Shown: positions 44,364-53,237 of the stretch, piece after piece
How the letters are laid out: each line of letters opens with the position of its first letter
How positions within the stretch are numbered: the first letter of the stretch is position 1
Assembly (NCBI RefSeq): GCF_014199335.1
Contig: NZ_JACIJI010000011.1
Location: forward strand, 1-55,580
DNA: 55,580 nucleotides
Direction of reading: 5' to 3'
Source of the DNA: Stakelama sediminis
GTDB taxonomy: Bacteria > Pseudomonadota > Alphaproteobacteria > Sphingomonadales > Sphingomonadaceae
Made by a program: the position numbers and the translations under genes
The notes under the pieces: generated by a model
Seen by the model: the letters and a program-made list of their open reading frames with translations, nothing else
Database searches by the model: none
Told to the model about the DNA's origin: nothing

Positions 44364-45689
44364 TTATGCGGCGGGCGCATCCGCATCGGGGCGACCGATG
44401 CTGGAATAATGAAAGCCCGCTTCGGTCATTTCGGCAGGGCTGTAAACATTGCGAAGATCGACGAGTACGGGCGCCTTCATCAGTGTTTTCAGCCGCGGCA
44501 GGTCGAGCGCGCGAAACGCATCCCATTCGGTGACGATCGCCAGGGCATCGGCACCGTCAGCCACTTCATACGCCGATTGCACATAGTCGATTTCGGGGAG
44601 CAGTTCCCGTGCAGCGTTCATGCCCTCGGGATCATAGGCAACCACCTTTGCACCCGCATCGGTCAGGGCCTGGACGATGGCGATCGACGGCGCTTCGCGC
44701 ATATCGTCGGTATTGGGCTTGAAGGTCAGGCCGAGCAGACCGATGCGCTTGCCGCGCACATCGCCATCCATTGCCGCGATGACCTTGCGTGCCATGGCGC
44801 GCTTGCGGTTATCGTTGATCGCCACTGTGGTTTCGATAAGGCGCACAGGTGAATCATAATCCTGCGCGGTCTTGGCAAGCGCCAGCGTATCTTTCGGAAA
44901 GCAGGAACCGCCATAGCCGGGACCGGCGTGGAGGAATTTTGCACCGATGCGGTTGTCGAGACCGATACCGCGCGACACATCCTGCACGTCCGCGCCTACC
45001 TTTTCGCACAGATCGGCGATTTCGTTGATGAAGGTGATCTTCATCGCGAGAAAGGCGTTGGCGGCATATTTGATCAGCTCGCTGGTCCGGCGCCGGGTGA
45101 ACAGGATCGGGGATTTGTTGAGGTAAAGCGGTCTGTAGACCGCTTCCATCGGCGCGCGGGCCTTTTCATCCTCAATGCCGACGACGATGCGGTCGGGACG
45201 CTTGAAATCCTCGATCGCGGCACCTTCACGCAGAAATTCGGGATTGGAGGCAACCGCGAAATCCGCCGAGGGATTGGTTTCGCGAATGATGCGCTCCACT
45301 TCGTCGCCGGTGCCGACCGGGACGGTCGATTTGGTGACGATCACGGTAAAACCGTCCAGTGCCTCGGCGATCTCCTTAGCCGCCGCATAGACATAGGACA
45401 GGTCAGCATGGCCATCGCCGCGTCGCGTCGGCGTGCCGACACCGATGAACACGACGTCCGCCTTGGCGACCGGCTCCGCCAGATCGGTCGAGAAGGAAAG
45501 CCTGCCCGCCGCGACATTGCCGGAGACAAGCTGATCCAGTCCGGGTTCGTATATCGGAATACCGCCGTCTTTCAGCTTGGCGATCTTCTGCGCATCCTTG
45601 TCGACGCAGACAACATCGTGGCCGAAATCGGCGAAACAGGCGCCGGAAACCAGGCCGACATAGCCGGAACCGATCATTACGATTTGCAT
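44364..45689 (-). CDS. ugd: UDP-glucose 6-dehydrogenase
   Basis: 441 residues. It oxidises UDP-glucose to UDP-glucuronate with two NAD. Motifs: NAD loop MIGSGYVGLVSGACFA, TKSTVPVGTG, SNPEFLREG, the catalytic Cys in PGYGGSCFPKDT and GLTFKPNTDDMREA. Length is standard. It is first in a two-gene unit with the epimerase, feeding uronic acid donors into polysaccharide synthesis. The upstream region to 45855 holds no gene. Confidence 0.96.
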   Translation of the reverse strand: MQIVMIGSGYVGLVSGACFADFGHDVVCVDKDAQKIAKLKDGGIPIYEPGLDQLVSGNVAAGRLSFSTDLAEPVAKADVVFIGVGTPTRRGDGHADLSYVYAAAKEIAEALDGFTVIVTKSTVPVGTGDEVERIIRETNPSADFAVASNPEFLREGAAIEDFKRPDRIVVGIEDEKARAPMEAVYRPLYLNKSPILFTRRRTSELIKYAANAFLAMKITFINEIADLCEKVGADVQDVSRGIGLDNRIGAKFLHAGPGYGGSCFPKDTLALAKTAQDYDSPVRLIETTVAINDNRKRAMARKVIAAMDGDVRGKRIGLLGLTFKPNTDDMREAPSIAIVQALTDAGAKVVAYDPEGMNAARELLPEIDYVQSAYEVADGADALAIVTEWDAFRALDLPRLKTLMKAPVLVDLRNVYSPAEMTEAGFHYSSIGRPDADAPAA

Positions 45690-45855
45690 GAAACCTCAAT
45701 CCGTCTGGTTGTCATCAGGAACGCCATTAGGCTGTATGCCTTCCCTTTACCGACATAGGTTCGGATGGCAACCGGGGAGGCATGATTGCACCGGGATTGT
45801 GAGGTATCGGAACGCCGGAAATGAAGCGGATACTGGGGCTGCGGAACAATGCAGA

Positions 45856-45898
45856 TAAAATCCGGGCCGCCGCCGGAAAGTCGGCAACGGCCCGAATC
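45856..45898 (-). terminator. Rho-independent terminator behind the 18-codon gene
   Basis: On the minus strand ATTCGGGCCGTTGCCG pairs with CGGCGGCGGCCCGGAT (a few G-T pairs and mismatches) and runs into TTTTA. It lies 13 bases after the stop of the small frame at 45911. Confidence 0.75.
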
Positions 45899-45910
45899 CG
45901 ATCAGCTGGG

Positions 45911-45967
45911 TCAGAACGGACGAATGATGTCGCCGCCCACATTGTCCTTGAAAAGCGTTGAAAACAT
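45911..45967 (-). CDS. Very short gene, 18-residue peptide
   Basis: ATG at 45967 to TGA at 45911 encodes MFSTLFKDNVGGDIIRPF. A GGGAG ribosome site lies seven bases upstream and a strong terminator 13 bases downstream, so this is a complete small transcription unit and not random coding. The peptide has a hydrophobic start, a Gly-Gly in the middle and no signal peptide. I do not recognise it. It may be a signalling or regulatory peptide, a precursor, or a marker of a small RNA. A CtrA-type box lies 40 bases upstream. Confidence 0.5.
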   Translation of the reverse strand: MFSTLFKDNVGGDIIRPF

Positions 45968-46007
45968 ATAATTTCTCCCATTTGCGCACATAAGCGCGCG
46001 ATTTTGA

Positions 46008-46026
46008 AGTTAACGATTTGTTAACT
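46008..46026. promoter_or_regulatory. Perfect CtrA-type box
   Basis: AGTTAAC, five bases, GTTAACT form a perfect inverted repeat that contains TTAA, seven bases, TTAAC (46010-46025). This is the alphaproteobacterial CtrA consensus. It lies between the divergent 18-codon gene and the EAL-protein gene and could serve both. Confidence 0.65.
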
Positions 46027-46162
46027 GAAAATCAATTGCGGCTTGCCACAGGTGGGAGACTTAAGGTTTCCTTCAATTCTGGGCGTTATTGCCACAGGAA
46101 TGGAAAGGCGATCCCGCCCGATATCAGCGACTGGCCAGAGCCGTCCCCCGTTGGGCGGATTT

Positions 46163-47542
46163 ATGCGCATGTCCGGCGAAAGTCCGTCGGTAGAGCCGGA
46201 TGCCGACAGGAAGCGCTATGGTGACTTTCCTGCTGGCAGGCCCATTCAGGCATCGAAGAATTTTCCAGCCCAGAATGCAAAAGGGAACCCTCAGTTGAAC
46301 GGCGTTCCACAACGCGCGCTGGCATTGCTGGAGATTGCCAATTTCGCATCGCTGCGGCGGCATATCGGCAAGCCGCGCGCGGCCAGGCTGACCTACGACA
46401 TTGCCCGGCAGATCATGTTCTTCAACCCGGTGCTGCAGGCGCAGCCGGTCGGGCTGACGATGGTGGAAATCGGTTTTTCCTGTGTCGATGCGGAAGACTG
46501 CCGACACATGCTGCATCGGGTGATCGAGCATTTCGCGCAACCGGTGACGGTGGACAGCGAGCGCTATCTGGTATCCGTTTGCATCGGCGCCACCGTCACG
46601 CCGGGGGGGGATGATGACGATATCCGTCTGGCCGAGGCGGCCGAAGCGGCGGTGGCCGAGGCCCGGACGATGGGGCAGTTAATTGTTCTGGATCTGGGGC
46701 GCGACGAATTTGCCTATGACCGGCCGGGCCTGGTTCAGGAATTGCCGCGGGCAATCGCCGATGGCGAACTGTTCCTGCAATATCAGCCGAAAGTGCATTT
46801 GCGGCGGCAGGAAATTGTCAGCGCGGAAGCGCTGATCCGCTGGCAACACCCGGTACGCGGCGTGGTGCTGCCGGGTGAGTTTATCGCGGCTGCCGAAGCG
46901 GTGGGAGCGATCGCGCCGCTGACCCTGTGGACGCTGAAGCAGACCATTTCCGACCAGCGTTTGTTGGCGGACAAAGGCTTCGACCTTCCGATTTTCATCA
47001 ATATCTCGGCGATGTTGCTTGCAGATACGCATTTCGTTCAGGAAGCCATTGGGATTCTGAAGGATTCAAATGCTAAAATCGGATTTGAGATTACTGAAAC
47101 GGCGGTAATCCGCGATCCGGAAATTGCACTGCGGCATTTGCAGCAATTTGCCGATATGGGCGTTCCGATTGCGATCGACGATTATGGGGCCGGGCTGTCC
47201 TCGCTGGCCTATATGAAGCAATTGCCCGCCAGCGAGTTGAAGATCGACAAGGGGTTTGTCACCCAGCTTACCAGCAGCAATCGCGATCCGCTGATCGTGC
47301 GATCCACCATCGACCTGGCACATGCCATGGAAATGGAGGTTGTTGCCGAAGGGGTGGAAACACCCGCAGCTATGGCGCTGCTGAGTGTCATGGGGTGCGA
47401 CATGGTACAGGGGTATCTGATCAGCCGTCCGCTGGGCATGGAGGCCTTTTTGCACTTTCTGGAAAATGACGGGCACCGCAACATCGCTCAGCCCTCCATT
47501 CCCGATTTCAGGCGTGCCGGAACCGGGCTGAAAAGCGCCTGA
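46163..47542 (+). CDS. EAL phosphodiesterase with degenerate GGDEF-like N-terminus
   Basis: 459 residues from ATG 46163; in-frame ATGs at 46100 and 46043 are also possible, and the ribosome site does not settle it. Residues about 50-190 have the shape of a GGDEF domain without the signature loop. The EAL domain (about 205-440) is complete: SAEALIRWQHP, FINISAMLL, FEITETAVI, AIDDYGAGLSSLAYM, ELKIDKGF, VAEGVETP. It should hydrolyse c-di-GMP. No membrane segment is seen. The CtrA box upstream suggests cell-cycle or motility control. Confidence 0.9.
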   Translation: MRMSGESPSVEPDADRKRYGDFPAGRPIQASKNFPAQNAKGNPQLNGVPQRALALLEIANFASLRRHIGKPRAARLTYDIARQIMFFNPVLQAQPVGLTMVEIGFSCVDAEDCRHMLHRVIEHFAQPVTVDSERYLVSVCIGATVTPGGDDDDIRLAEAAEAAVAEARTMGQLIVLDLGRDEFAYDRPGLVQELPRAIADGELFLQYQPKVHLRRQEIVSAEALIRWQHPVRGVVLPGEFIAAAEAVGAIAPLTLWTLKQTISDQRLLADKGFDLPIFINISAMLLADTHFVQEAIGILKDSNAKIGFEITETAVIRDPEIALRHLQQFADMGVPIAIDDYGAGLSSLAYMKQLPASELKIDKGFVTQLTSSNRDPLIVRSTIDLAHAMEMEVVAEGVETPAAMALLSVMGCDMVQGYLISRPLGMEAFLHFLENDGHRNIAQPSIPDFRRAGTGLKSA

Positions 47543-47612
47543 AAACCAGATTTCGGCGGGTCCGCACCCAGCTATTAGCGACCTTTTAAGCCTATTGCGG
47601 GACAATAGGGCG

Positions 47613-50096
47613 ATGGTTCGCCCTGTTTGCCTTGTCCGGTTGCTGGCCGCCGCATTGTTGCTGGCGGTGACGTGCCCTGCATCGGCTTCTGTACCGACCG
47701 GTCTGCCGAAAGCGATTTCAGAACGCATCGCTGCTGCCGAGCAACTGATGGTGGCCAATCCTGCCAAGGTGTTTGAACAGGCTCAGGGCATTGAAAAGGA
47801 TGCGCTGAGTGTTGCCGATGCGCGCGCGAGGGCGGTGACGCAAGCGACCGCTTTATGGTTGCAGGCAGATGCCCTGTTACGAATGGACCGGGAGGCAGAG
47901 GCGAGGCCGAAGATCGATCGTGCTTTGCAATTGCTTCAACCGTTGACAGGCTATGAAAAGCTTAAAGCGGATCTGAATCTTACGCGCGGCAATGCCCAGA
48001 ATATGGCGGGGAATGCGGCGGAGGCACTGAACAGCTTTCACGAAGCGCATCAGGCGTATCAGCGGTTGGGAGATCGGCGTAGTGAATCAATCGCATTACA
48101 GAATATTGCGGCACTGTATTCAGTGGCAAATGATAACAGCCAAGCAGAGAAATACTATCGTCAGGCTGGAGAGGTGTATAACGATGGTGCCATCATATCG
48201 CTGACGCAGGAGAATAATCTGGGTGGGGTTCTCCTCCAGCTTGACCGATATAAAGATGCTAGCAATGAATTCGAAAAAGCGTTGGCTTTGGCGCGAAAAT
48301 TAGGAAGCAAACCACTCATTGCGCGAATTTTGGGAAATTTGGCTAGATCTAAAGTAGAGGATGGAGAATTAAAATCGGCAGAACCGTATCTCAATGAGGC
48401 TCTGTCTCTGTCAAAAGGAAATGAATCGGTTTCAAGAAGGCAGCAATTGCTGGCTACAAAAGCCAGAATTTCCTATATGAGTGGAGATATAACTGCGGCG
48501 CTGAGATGGATTAATGAAGCGTTTTCCGGCGTTGATATAAAAGACACTAGCGTGCAATATCGTTATGCACATTATTACGCGTACAAAATCTACAGTGCCG
48601 CCGGGCAACCGAAGCTTGCGCTAGAACATCTGGAGGCATTGAAGCGGCTGAACGATGAATCCGCCAAGGTTGCTTCTTCCAGCAATGCGGCGCTGGCGGC
48701 GGCGCGTTTCGACTATCAGCGGCAGGAACTGCGTATCGCGCAGCTGAAGGCGCAGGAATTGCGCCGCAATGTCACCTATGAGCGTGCGCGTTCGCGGTTT
48801 CAGCGCATCATCTTCATCAGCATCGGTGCTGCTGCGCTGCTTGTTCTGGCGCTGCTGTCCTTCGCTCTTGTCACTTTGCGGCGCAGCCGCAACCGGGTGC
48901 GTGCCGCCAACCTGAACCTGGAAGCCAGCAATGCCGCGCTCGAAAAGGCGTTGCATGCCAAGACCGAATTTCTGGCCACTACCAGCCATGAAATCCGCAC
49001 GCCGCTCAACGGTATTCTCGGCATGACGCAGGTGATGCTGGCTGACAAGGCGCTATCGGAACCGATTCGTGAGCGGATCGGTGTCGTGAACGGTGCCGGG
49101 CTGACAATGCGCGCACTGGTCGACGACATTCTCGACGTGGCCAAGATGGAAACCGGCAATCTGACGGTGGAATCCATCTCCTTTGATCTCCCGCAGGTGC
49201 TGACCGAAGTCAGCCGTATCTGGGAGGAACAGGCGCGCGGACGGGGGATCGGGTTCGTTCTGGATATTGCCGACGATGTGCCGCAATGGATTGAAGGCGA
49301 CCCCGCTCGCCTGCGTCAGATTGTGTTCAACCTGCTGGCCAATGCGCTCAAATTTACCGAACGGGGCGAAATCCGGCTTCGTGCTTTTCTGCGTTCGGAA
49401 GGGGAGGCGCAGCGGCTTTGTGTTGCGGTGTCCGATACAGGTATCGGTATTCCCGCCGACAAGCAGGAAGAGATTTTCGAATCTTTCAAGCAAGTGGATA
49501 CCAGCACCACGCGAAAATATGGCGGCACCGGGCTTGGACTGGCGATCTGTCGCAACCTTGCCCAGGCGCTGGGCGGGAATATCGAGGTTAAAAGCGTGCC
49601 TGGTAGCGGCTCAACCTTCATCATTGCGCTGCCGGTGCGCAGGAGTGCCGCACCCGATGCGCAGGAAGTGCGGGTCGACAGCTTCTGCCGCAACAGCATC
49701 CTCGTGCTCGAGCGTAATCCGATTGCGCGCAGCATGCTGAAAACGCTGATCGGGCCGCGTGTAGAAATTTTACGTTTTGCCGAAAGTGTGAAGGACGCCA
49801 TTCATATCCTTGATCAACAAGGTTTTGGGTGCCTTCTGATCGATCAGGGAAGCGTTGAAGGCGAAGCGGAAGGCGCATTTTCTGCGCTTGAGGGGCTTGC
49901 TTCGGCGGCCGCAAGAACGCAAAGCAACGTCGCGCTCATGTGGAAGGCCCCAGATGAGAAAACAGGTGCAGCCATTGCAAATGCCGGTATTGTTAATGTT
50001 ATCGAAAAACCCGTTGCCGGTGCGATATTGACGCAGCGGTTGTTCGGTAGCCTTGATGGCGCAGGGAATCCGCCCCTTGTTTCGCAGGCGGCATAA
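47613..50096 (+). CDS. TPR-containing hybrid histidine kinase with degenerate receiver
   Basis: 827 residues from ATG 47613. It has a signal sequence (LVRLLAAALLLAVTCPASAS), then about 350 residues of TPR-like helices in the periplasm. A membrane helix follows (IIFISIGAAALLVLALLSFALV, near 405), then a cytoplasmic kinase with H-box TSHEIRTPLNGILG, NLLANALKFT, VSDTGIGIP and GGTGLGLAICRNLAQALGG. The C-terminal 120 residues look like a receiver with LVLERNP in place of the acidic pair but with Asp in LLIDQGS and Lys in IEKPV. Codons in the TPR part (about 48100-48600) are clearly AT-richer than in the kinase part. A single-domain receiver follows 50 bases downstream. Confidence 0.9.
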   Translation: MVRPVCLVRLLAAALLLAVTCPASASVPTGLPKAISERIAAAEQLMVANPAKVFEQAQGIEKDALSVADARARAVTQATALWLQADALLRMDREAEARPKIDRALQLLQPLTGYEKLKADLNLTRGNAQNMAGNAAEALNSFHEAHQAYQRLGDRRSESIALQNIAALYSVANDNSQAEKYYRQAGEVYNDGAIISLTQENNLGGVLLQLDRYKDASNEFEKALALARKLGSKPLIARILGNLARSKVEDGELKSAEPYLNEALSLSKGNESVSRRQQLLATKARISYMSGDITAALRWINEAFSGVDIKDTSVQYRYAHYYAYKIYSAAGQPKLALEHLEALKRLNDESAKVASSSNAALAAARFDYQRQELRIAQLKAQELRRNVTYERARSRFQRIIFISIGAAALLVLALLSFALVTLRRSRNRVRAANLNLEASNAALEKALHAKTEFLATTSHEIRTPLNGILGMTQVMLADKALSEPIRERIGVVNGAGLTMRALVDDILDVAKMETGNLTVESISFDLPQVLTEVSRIWEEQARGRGIGFVLDIADDVPQWIEGDPARLRQIVFNLLANALKFTERGEIRLRAFLRSEGEAQRLCVAVSDTGIGIPADKQEEIFESFKQVDTSTTRKYGGTGLGLAICRNLAQALGGNIEVKSVPGSGSTFIIALPVRRSAAPDAQEVRVDSFCRNSILVLERNPIARSMLKTLIGPRVEILRFAESVKDAIHILDQQGFGCLLIDQGSVEGEAEGAFSALEGLASAAARTQSNVALMWKAPDEKTGAAIANAGIVNVIEKPVAGAILTQRLFGSLDGAGNPPLVSQAA

Positions 50097-50146
50097 AGTG
50101 ATAGTTGAGTAATGAAGTATCCGGACTCCTGGATGAAGCCTGACGC

Positions 50147-50551
50147 ATGGGGCGTGTTTCCGTGAACATCCTGTTCATAGAGGACGACCCCATGAACCGC
50201 AGGGTAGTTCGCGACATGTTGGATGTTGCCGGCGTCACCATGGCTGAGGCTGAGGATGCAGAAAGTGGGCTTAGGCAGATCGATGCTGCGGCATTCGATG
50301 TCATCCTCGTCGATCTGCGGATGCCCGGTATGGACGGTTTTGAGGCGATCCGGCGCATTCGTGCGCGCGGCGATGAAAAACAGGATTTGCCTATTATCGT
50401 GGTGACGGCTGATACTGCTACGGATCTGCGAGAGCGCTGCCTGTCGATCGGTGCAGACGAAGTGTTGTTCAAGCCTGTGGCGATGGATGCGCTTTTCGAC
50501 GCTATTGGTGCAACGCTTGCGAAAAAGGGCGGCGAGGGCGTGATCCTGTAA
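50147..50551 (+). CDS. Single-domain response regulator (CheY-like)
   Basis: 134 residues; GTG at 50162 is another possible start. It is a complete receiver: ILFIEDDPMNRR with the acidic pocket, acceptor Asp in VILVDLRMPGMDG, Thr in IIVVTADT, Lys in EVLFKPVAMD. There is no output domain. It probably takes phosphate from the hybrid kinase just upstream and works by protein contact. An unlinked perfect 9-bp hairpin (50562-50570 with 50580-50588) follows without a U-tract. Confidence 0.92.
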   Translation: MGRVSVNILFIEDDPMNRRVVRDMLDVAGVTMAEAEDAESGLRQIDAAAFDVILVDLRMPGMDGFEAIRRIRARGDEKQDLPIIVVTADTATDLRERCLSIGADEVLFKPVAMDALFDAIGATLAKKGGEGVIL

Positions 50552-50561
50552 GCACCTGTTT

Positions 50562-50588
50562 GGCAATTCGCATTTCAGACGAATTGCC
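50562..50588. repeat. 9-bp hairpin between convergent genes
   Basis: GGCAATTCG and CGAATTGCC flank a nine-base loop between the response-regulator stop and the end of rmlB. It may act as a weak terminator, but no run of T follows. Confidence 0.5.
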
Positions 50589-50664
50589 GTGTATGGTGCC
50601 AGCCCGCTCCCGATTCCTCAAACAAACTTTAGGCGGTTTTGCTTCACTCGGCGTATAATTCGGG

Positions 50665-51744
50665 TCAGGCCTGCTGCGCAGTTGGGTTCGGTTCTGCTGT
50701 GACGTTCCACCATTGCGGATGATCAAGATACCATCGGCACGTCAGGGCCAGTGCCTGATGAAAATCATGGCGAGGGCGAAAATCCAGTTCTCTGGCAATT
50801 TTTTTCGCGTCAATCGCATAGCGCCGGTCATGGCCGGGGCGGTCGGTCACAAAGGTTTTGAGGTCGCTGGTGCTGCGTCCTGATGCGGGCGGAGCGGACG
50901 GAAAGCGCTTCGCCAACCTCGTATCTTCGGTAAATGCCTGGTCGACAAAGGCGCAGATCGCGTCGATCACGGCAAGGTTGGGCACCTCCATCCCGCCGCC
51001 GATATTATAGGTTTCGCCTGCCGCGCCATCGTCCAGAATGCGTGCGATGCCCTCGCAATGGTCCTCGACGAACAGCCAGTCGCGTACATTCATCCCGTCG
51101 CCGTAAATGGGCAGCGGCTTGCCGCTCAGGGCGTTTCGCAAAAAAAGCGGGATCAGCTTTTCGGGGTGTTGCCAGGGACCGAAGTTATTCGAACAATTGC
51201 TGGTTGTGACCTGTAGACCGTACGTATGGTGAAAGGCGCGTACGAGGTGATCCGACGCCGCCTTGGACGCTGAATAAGGTGAGTTGGGGGCGTAGGCTGT
51301 GGTTTCGCTGAACGCAGGGGCATCGGGGCCAAGGCTGCCATAGACTTCATCGGTCGAGATATGATGGAAACGGTGCGGGAGGCCGGTGCCGCGATCGAGC
51401 CAGACGGCTTTCGCAGCCCGCAACAGGCTTTGGGTGCCCAGCACATTGGTCCGAATGAAGATGTCTGGATCGCTGATCGACCGGTCGACGTGACTTTCGG
51501 CGGCAAAGTGGACGATGGTGTTGATCGCGAATGTGTCGAGCAGTCGTTCGATCAATGTACCTTCGCAAATATCGCCATGGACGAAGCGGATGTCGGGAAT
51601 ATCGGCGATATTCTCCCGCCGTCCCGCATAGGTCAGGGCGTCGAGCACCAGAATTTCATCTTCCGGGTGCGTTTCGCGCCAGTAGCGGACGAAATTGGCA
51701 CCGATGAACCCGGCACCGCCTGTAATGAGTAACCGGTCAGCCAT
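50665..51744 (-). CDS. rmlB: dTDP-glucose 4,6-dehydratase
   Basis: 359 residues. It converts dTDP-glucose to dTDP-4-keto-6-deoxyglucose, step two of dTDP-rhamnose synthesis. Motifs: GGAGFIGANFVRYW NAD loop, HFAAESHVDRSI, active-site STDEVYGSLG, YSASKAASDHLVRA with Tyr and Lys, and NCSNNFGPWQHPEKLIP. It overlaps the end of the rmlA gene upstream by eight bases. rmlC and rmlD are not in the window and may lie elsewhere. Confidence 0.96.
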   Translation of the reverse strand: MADRLLITGGAGFIGANFVRYWRETHPEDEILVLDALTYAGRRENIADIPDIRFVHGDICEGTLIERLLDTFAINTIVHFAAESHVDRSISDPDIFIRTNVLGTQSLLRAAKAVWLDRGTGLPHRFHHISTDEVYGSLGPDAPAFSETTAYAPNSPYSASKAASDHLVRAFHHTYGLQVTTSNCSNNFGPWQHPEKLIPLFLRNALSGKPLPIYGDGMNVRDWLFVEDHCEGIARILDDGAAGETYNIGGGMEVPNLAVIDAICAFVDQAFTEDTRLAKRFPSAPPASGRSTSDLKTFVTDRPGHDRRYAIDAKKIARELDFRPRHDFHQALALTCRWYLDHPQWWNVTAEPNPTAQQA

Positions 51745-52645
51745 CGAGCGTCTCCAGGGACTGGCGGCCGTTTGCCAGTTGCCGCATCAGATATTCGCCA
51801 TAGCCGCTCTTCACCAGCGGTGCCGCGAGCGCCTCCAGCGCATCATCGGAGATGAAACCCTGCCGCCAGGCGATTTCCTCCGGACAGCCGATTTTAAGGC
51901 CCTGTCGGTCTTCGGTGATGCGTACAAAGAGGCCTGCGTCCAACAGGGAGCTATGGGTTCCGGTGTCAAGCCAGGCATAGCCTCGCCCCATACGTTCCAC
52001 GCAAAGCTTGCCTGCCTCCATATAGCGATGGTTGAGATCGGTGATTTCATATTCGCCGCGTGCCGATTTGGGGATGTCGGCGGCAAGGCGAGGAGCGTCG
52101 CCGTCGTAGAAATACAGGCCTGTAACCGCCCAGTTAGATTTGGGATCGGCAGGCTTTTCTTCCAGCGTTTGCGCATGGCCGTGATCGTCGAAGCTGACCA
52201 CGCCATAGGCACGCGGGTCGGCCACGGTATAGCCGAAAACCGTTGCGCCATCACGTCGCCTGTCCGCGTTGCGCAACAGCGTGGTCAGGCGGTTGCCGTA
52301 AAAGATGTTGTCGCCAAGCACCATCGCCGAAGGGCGTCCTTCGAGATAGTCTGCGCCCAGCCTGTACGCCTGGGCCAACCCTTCCGGTTTGTTCTGGCGT
52401 TTATAGCTGATGGACATGCCCCATTGCGATCCGTCGCCCAGCAATGCCTGAAACGCCGGCTGATCATGCGGGGTTGTGATGACCAGCACCTCGCGAATGC
52501 CCGCCATCATCAGAACGGATAGCGGATAATAGATCATCGGCTTGTCATAAACCGGCATGAGTTGTTTCGAAACGCGCAGGGTTAGCGGATAAAGGCGCGT
52601 TGCCGATCCTCCCGCCAGCAGGATTCCGCGGCGTGTATCAGCCAC
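51737..52645 (-). CDS. rmlA: Glucose-1-phosphate thymidylyltransferase
   Basis: 302 residues. It joins glucose-1-phosphate and dTTP to dTDP-glucose, the first step of dTDP-rhamnose synthesis. Motifs: nucleotide loop GILLAGGSATRLYPLT, VSKQLMPVYDKPMIYYPLSVLM, VLGDNIFYGN, EEKPADPKSNWAVTGLYFYD split along the chain, and AWLDTGTHSSLLDA. It is first in the rmlA-rmlB unit. A 17-base palindrome lies 70 bases upstream of its start. Confidence 0.96.
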   Translation of the reverse strand: MADTRRGILLAGGSATRLYPLTLRVSKQLMPVYDKPMIYYPLSVLMMAGIREVLVITTPHDQPAFQALLGDGSQWGMSISYKRQNKPEGLAQAYRLGADYLEGRPSAMVLGDNIFYGNRLTTLLRNADRRRDGATVFGYTVADPRAYGVVSFDDHGHAQTLEEKPADPKSNWAVTGLYFYDGDAPRLAADIPKSARGEYEITDLNHRYMEAGKLCVERMGRGYAWLDTGTHSSLLDAGLFVRITEDRQGLKIGCPEEIAWRQGFISDDALEALAAPLVKSGYGEYLMRQLANGRQSLETLDG

Positions 52646-52713
52646 GCGTCTTGCCCTGCGTCTCGGCGACGTTACGTTGCATCTTGGTTCCCATCCACCC
52701 CTTGTTCAGCGCC

Positions 52714-52730
52714 ACCATGTCCGACATGGT
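52714..52730. promoter_or_regulatory. 17-base palindrome upstream of rmlA
   Basis: ACCATGTC, one base, GACATGGT is a perfect dyad in the 291-base gap between rmlA and rpsU. It has the size and symmetry of a repressor operator. No regulator gene is adjacent. The rest of the gap holds AT-rich promoter-like sequence (around 52775-52790) but no gene. Confidence 0.4.
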
Positions 52731-52936
52731 TAAAGAAATCGTGCATGGGTGTGGTGGGGGTGTATTACGCAGCACAATTATTATATATTCTTGCAAGCTG
52801 CTGCTGTGCTGGAATTGCCGGTATTCCACTTGAAATATATTCGGCCCGGTGATAGGGCGCCCAGCCTGCGACCGGGGCATATGCTTCCGGCGACCTGTTT
52901 CTATTGATATTTCGAAGACTGGAGTCTGACGGCCTT

Positions 52937-53143
52937 ATGCAAATCATCGTTCGCGACAATAACGTCGATCAAGCGCTGCGCGCGCTCAAGAAGAAGCTGC
53001 AGCGTGAAGGCGTTTACCGCGAGATGAAGCTGCGTCGCCATTACGAAAAGCCGAGTGAAAAGCGTGCGCGCGAGCGTGCAGCGGCGATTCGTCGTGCGCG
53101 CAAGCTGGAACGCAAGCGCGCCGAGCGCGACGGAGCGCGCTAA
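52937..53143 (+). CDS. rpsU: Ribosomal protein bS21
   Basis: 68 residues from ATG 52937. The sequence ([19 protein letters not shown] then [19 protein letters not shown]) is the standard bS21, with the long basic tail usual in alphaproteobacteria. It sits in the small subunit near the anti-Shine-Dalgarno sequence and helps initiation. An earlier in-frame start would add 11 residues foreign to the family. Confidence 0.97.
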   Translation: MQIIVRDNNVDQALRALKKKLQREGVYREMKLRRHYEKPSEKRARERAAAIRRARKLERKRAERDGAR

Positions 53144-53237
53144 AGCGTTTTGCGGGTGCGGCCGGTGCTGCGCCACAATAGCATCATGACTCCAATGGCA
53201 GTCCCTGTGGGGGCTGCGTCTGTTCGGGAACCCTGCC

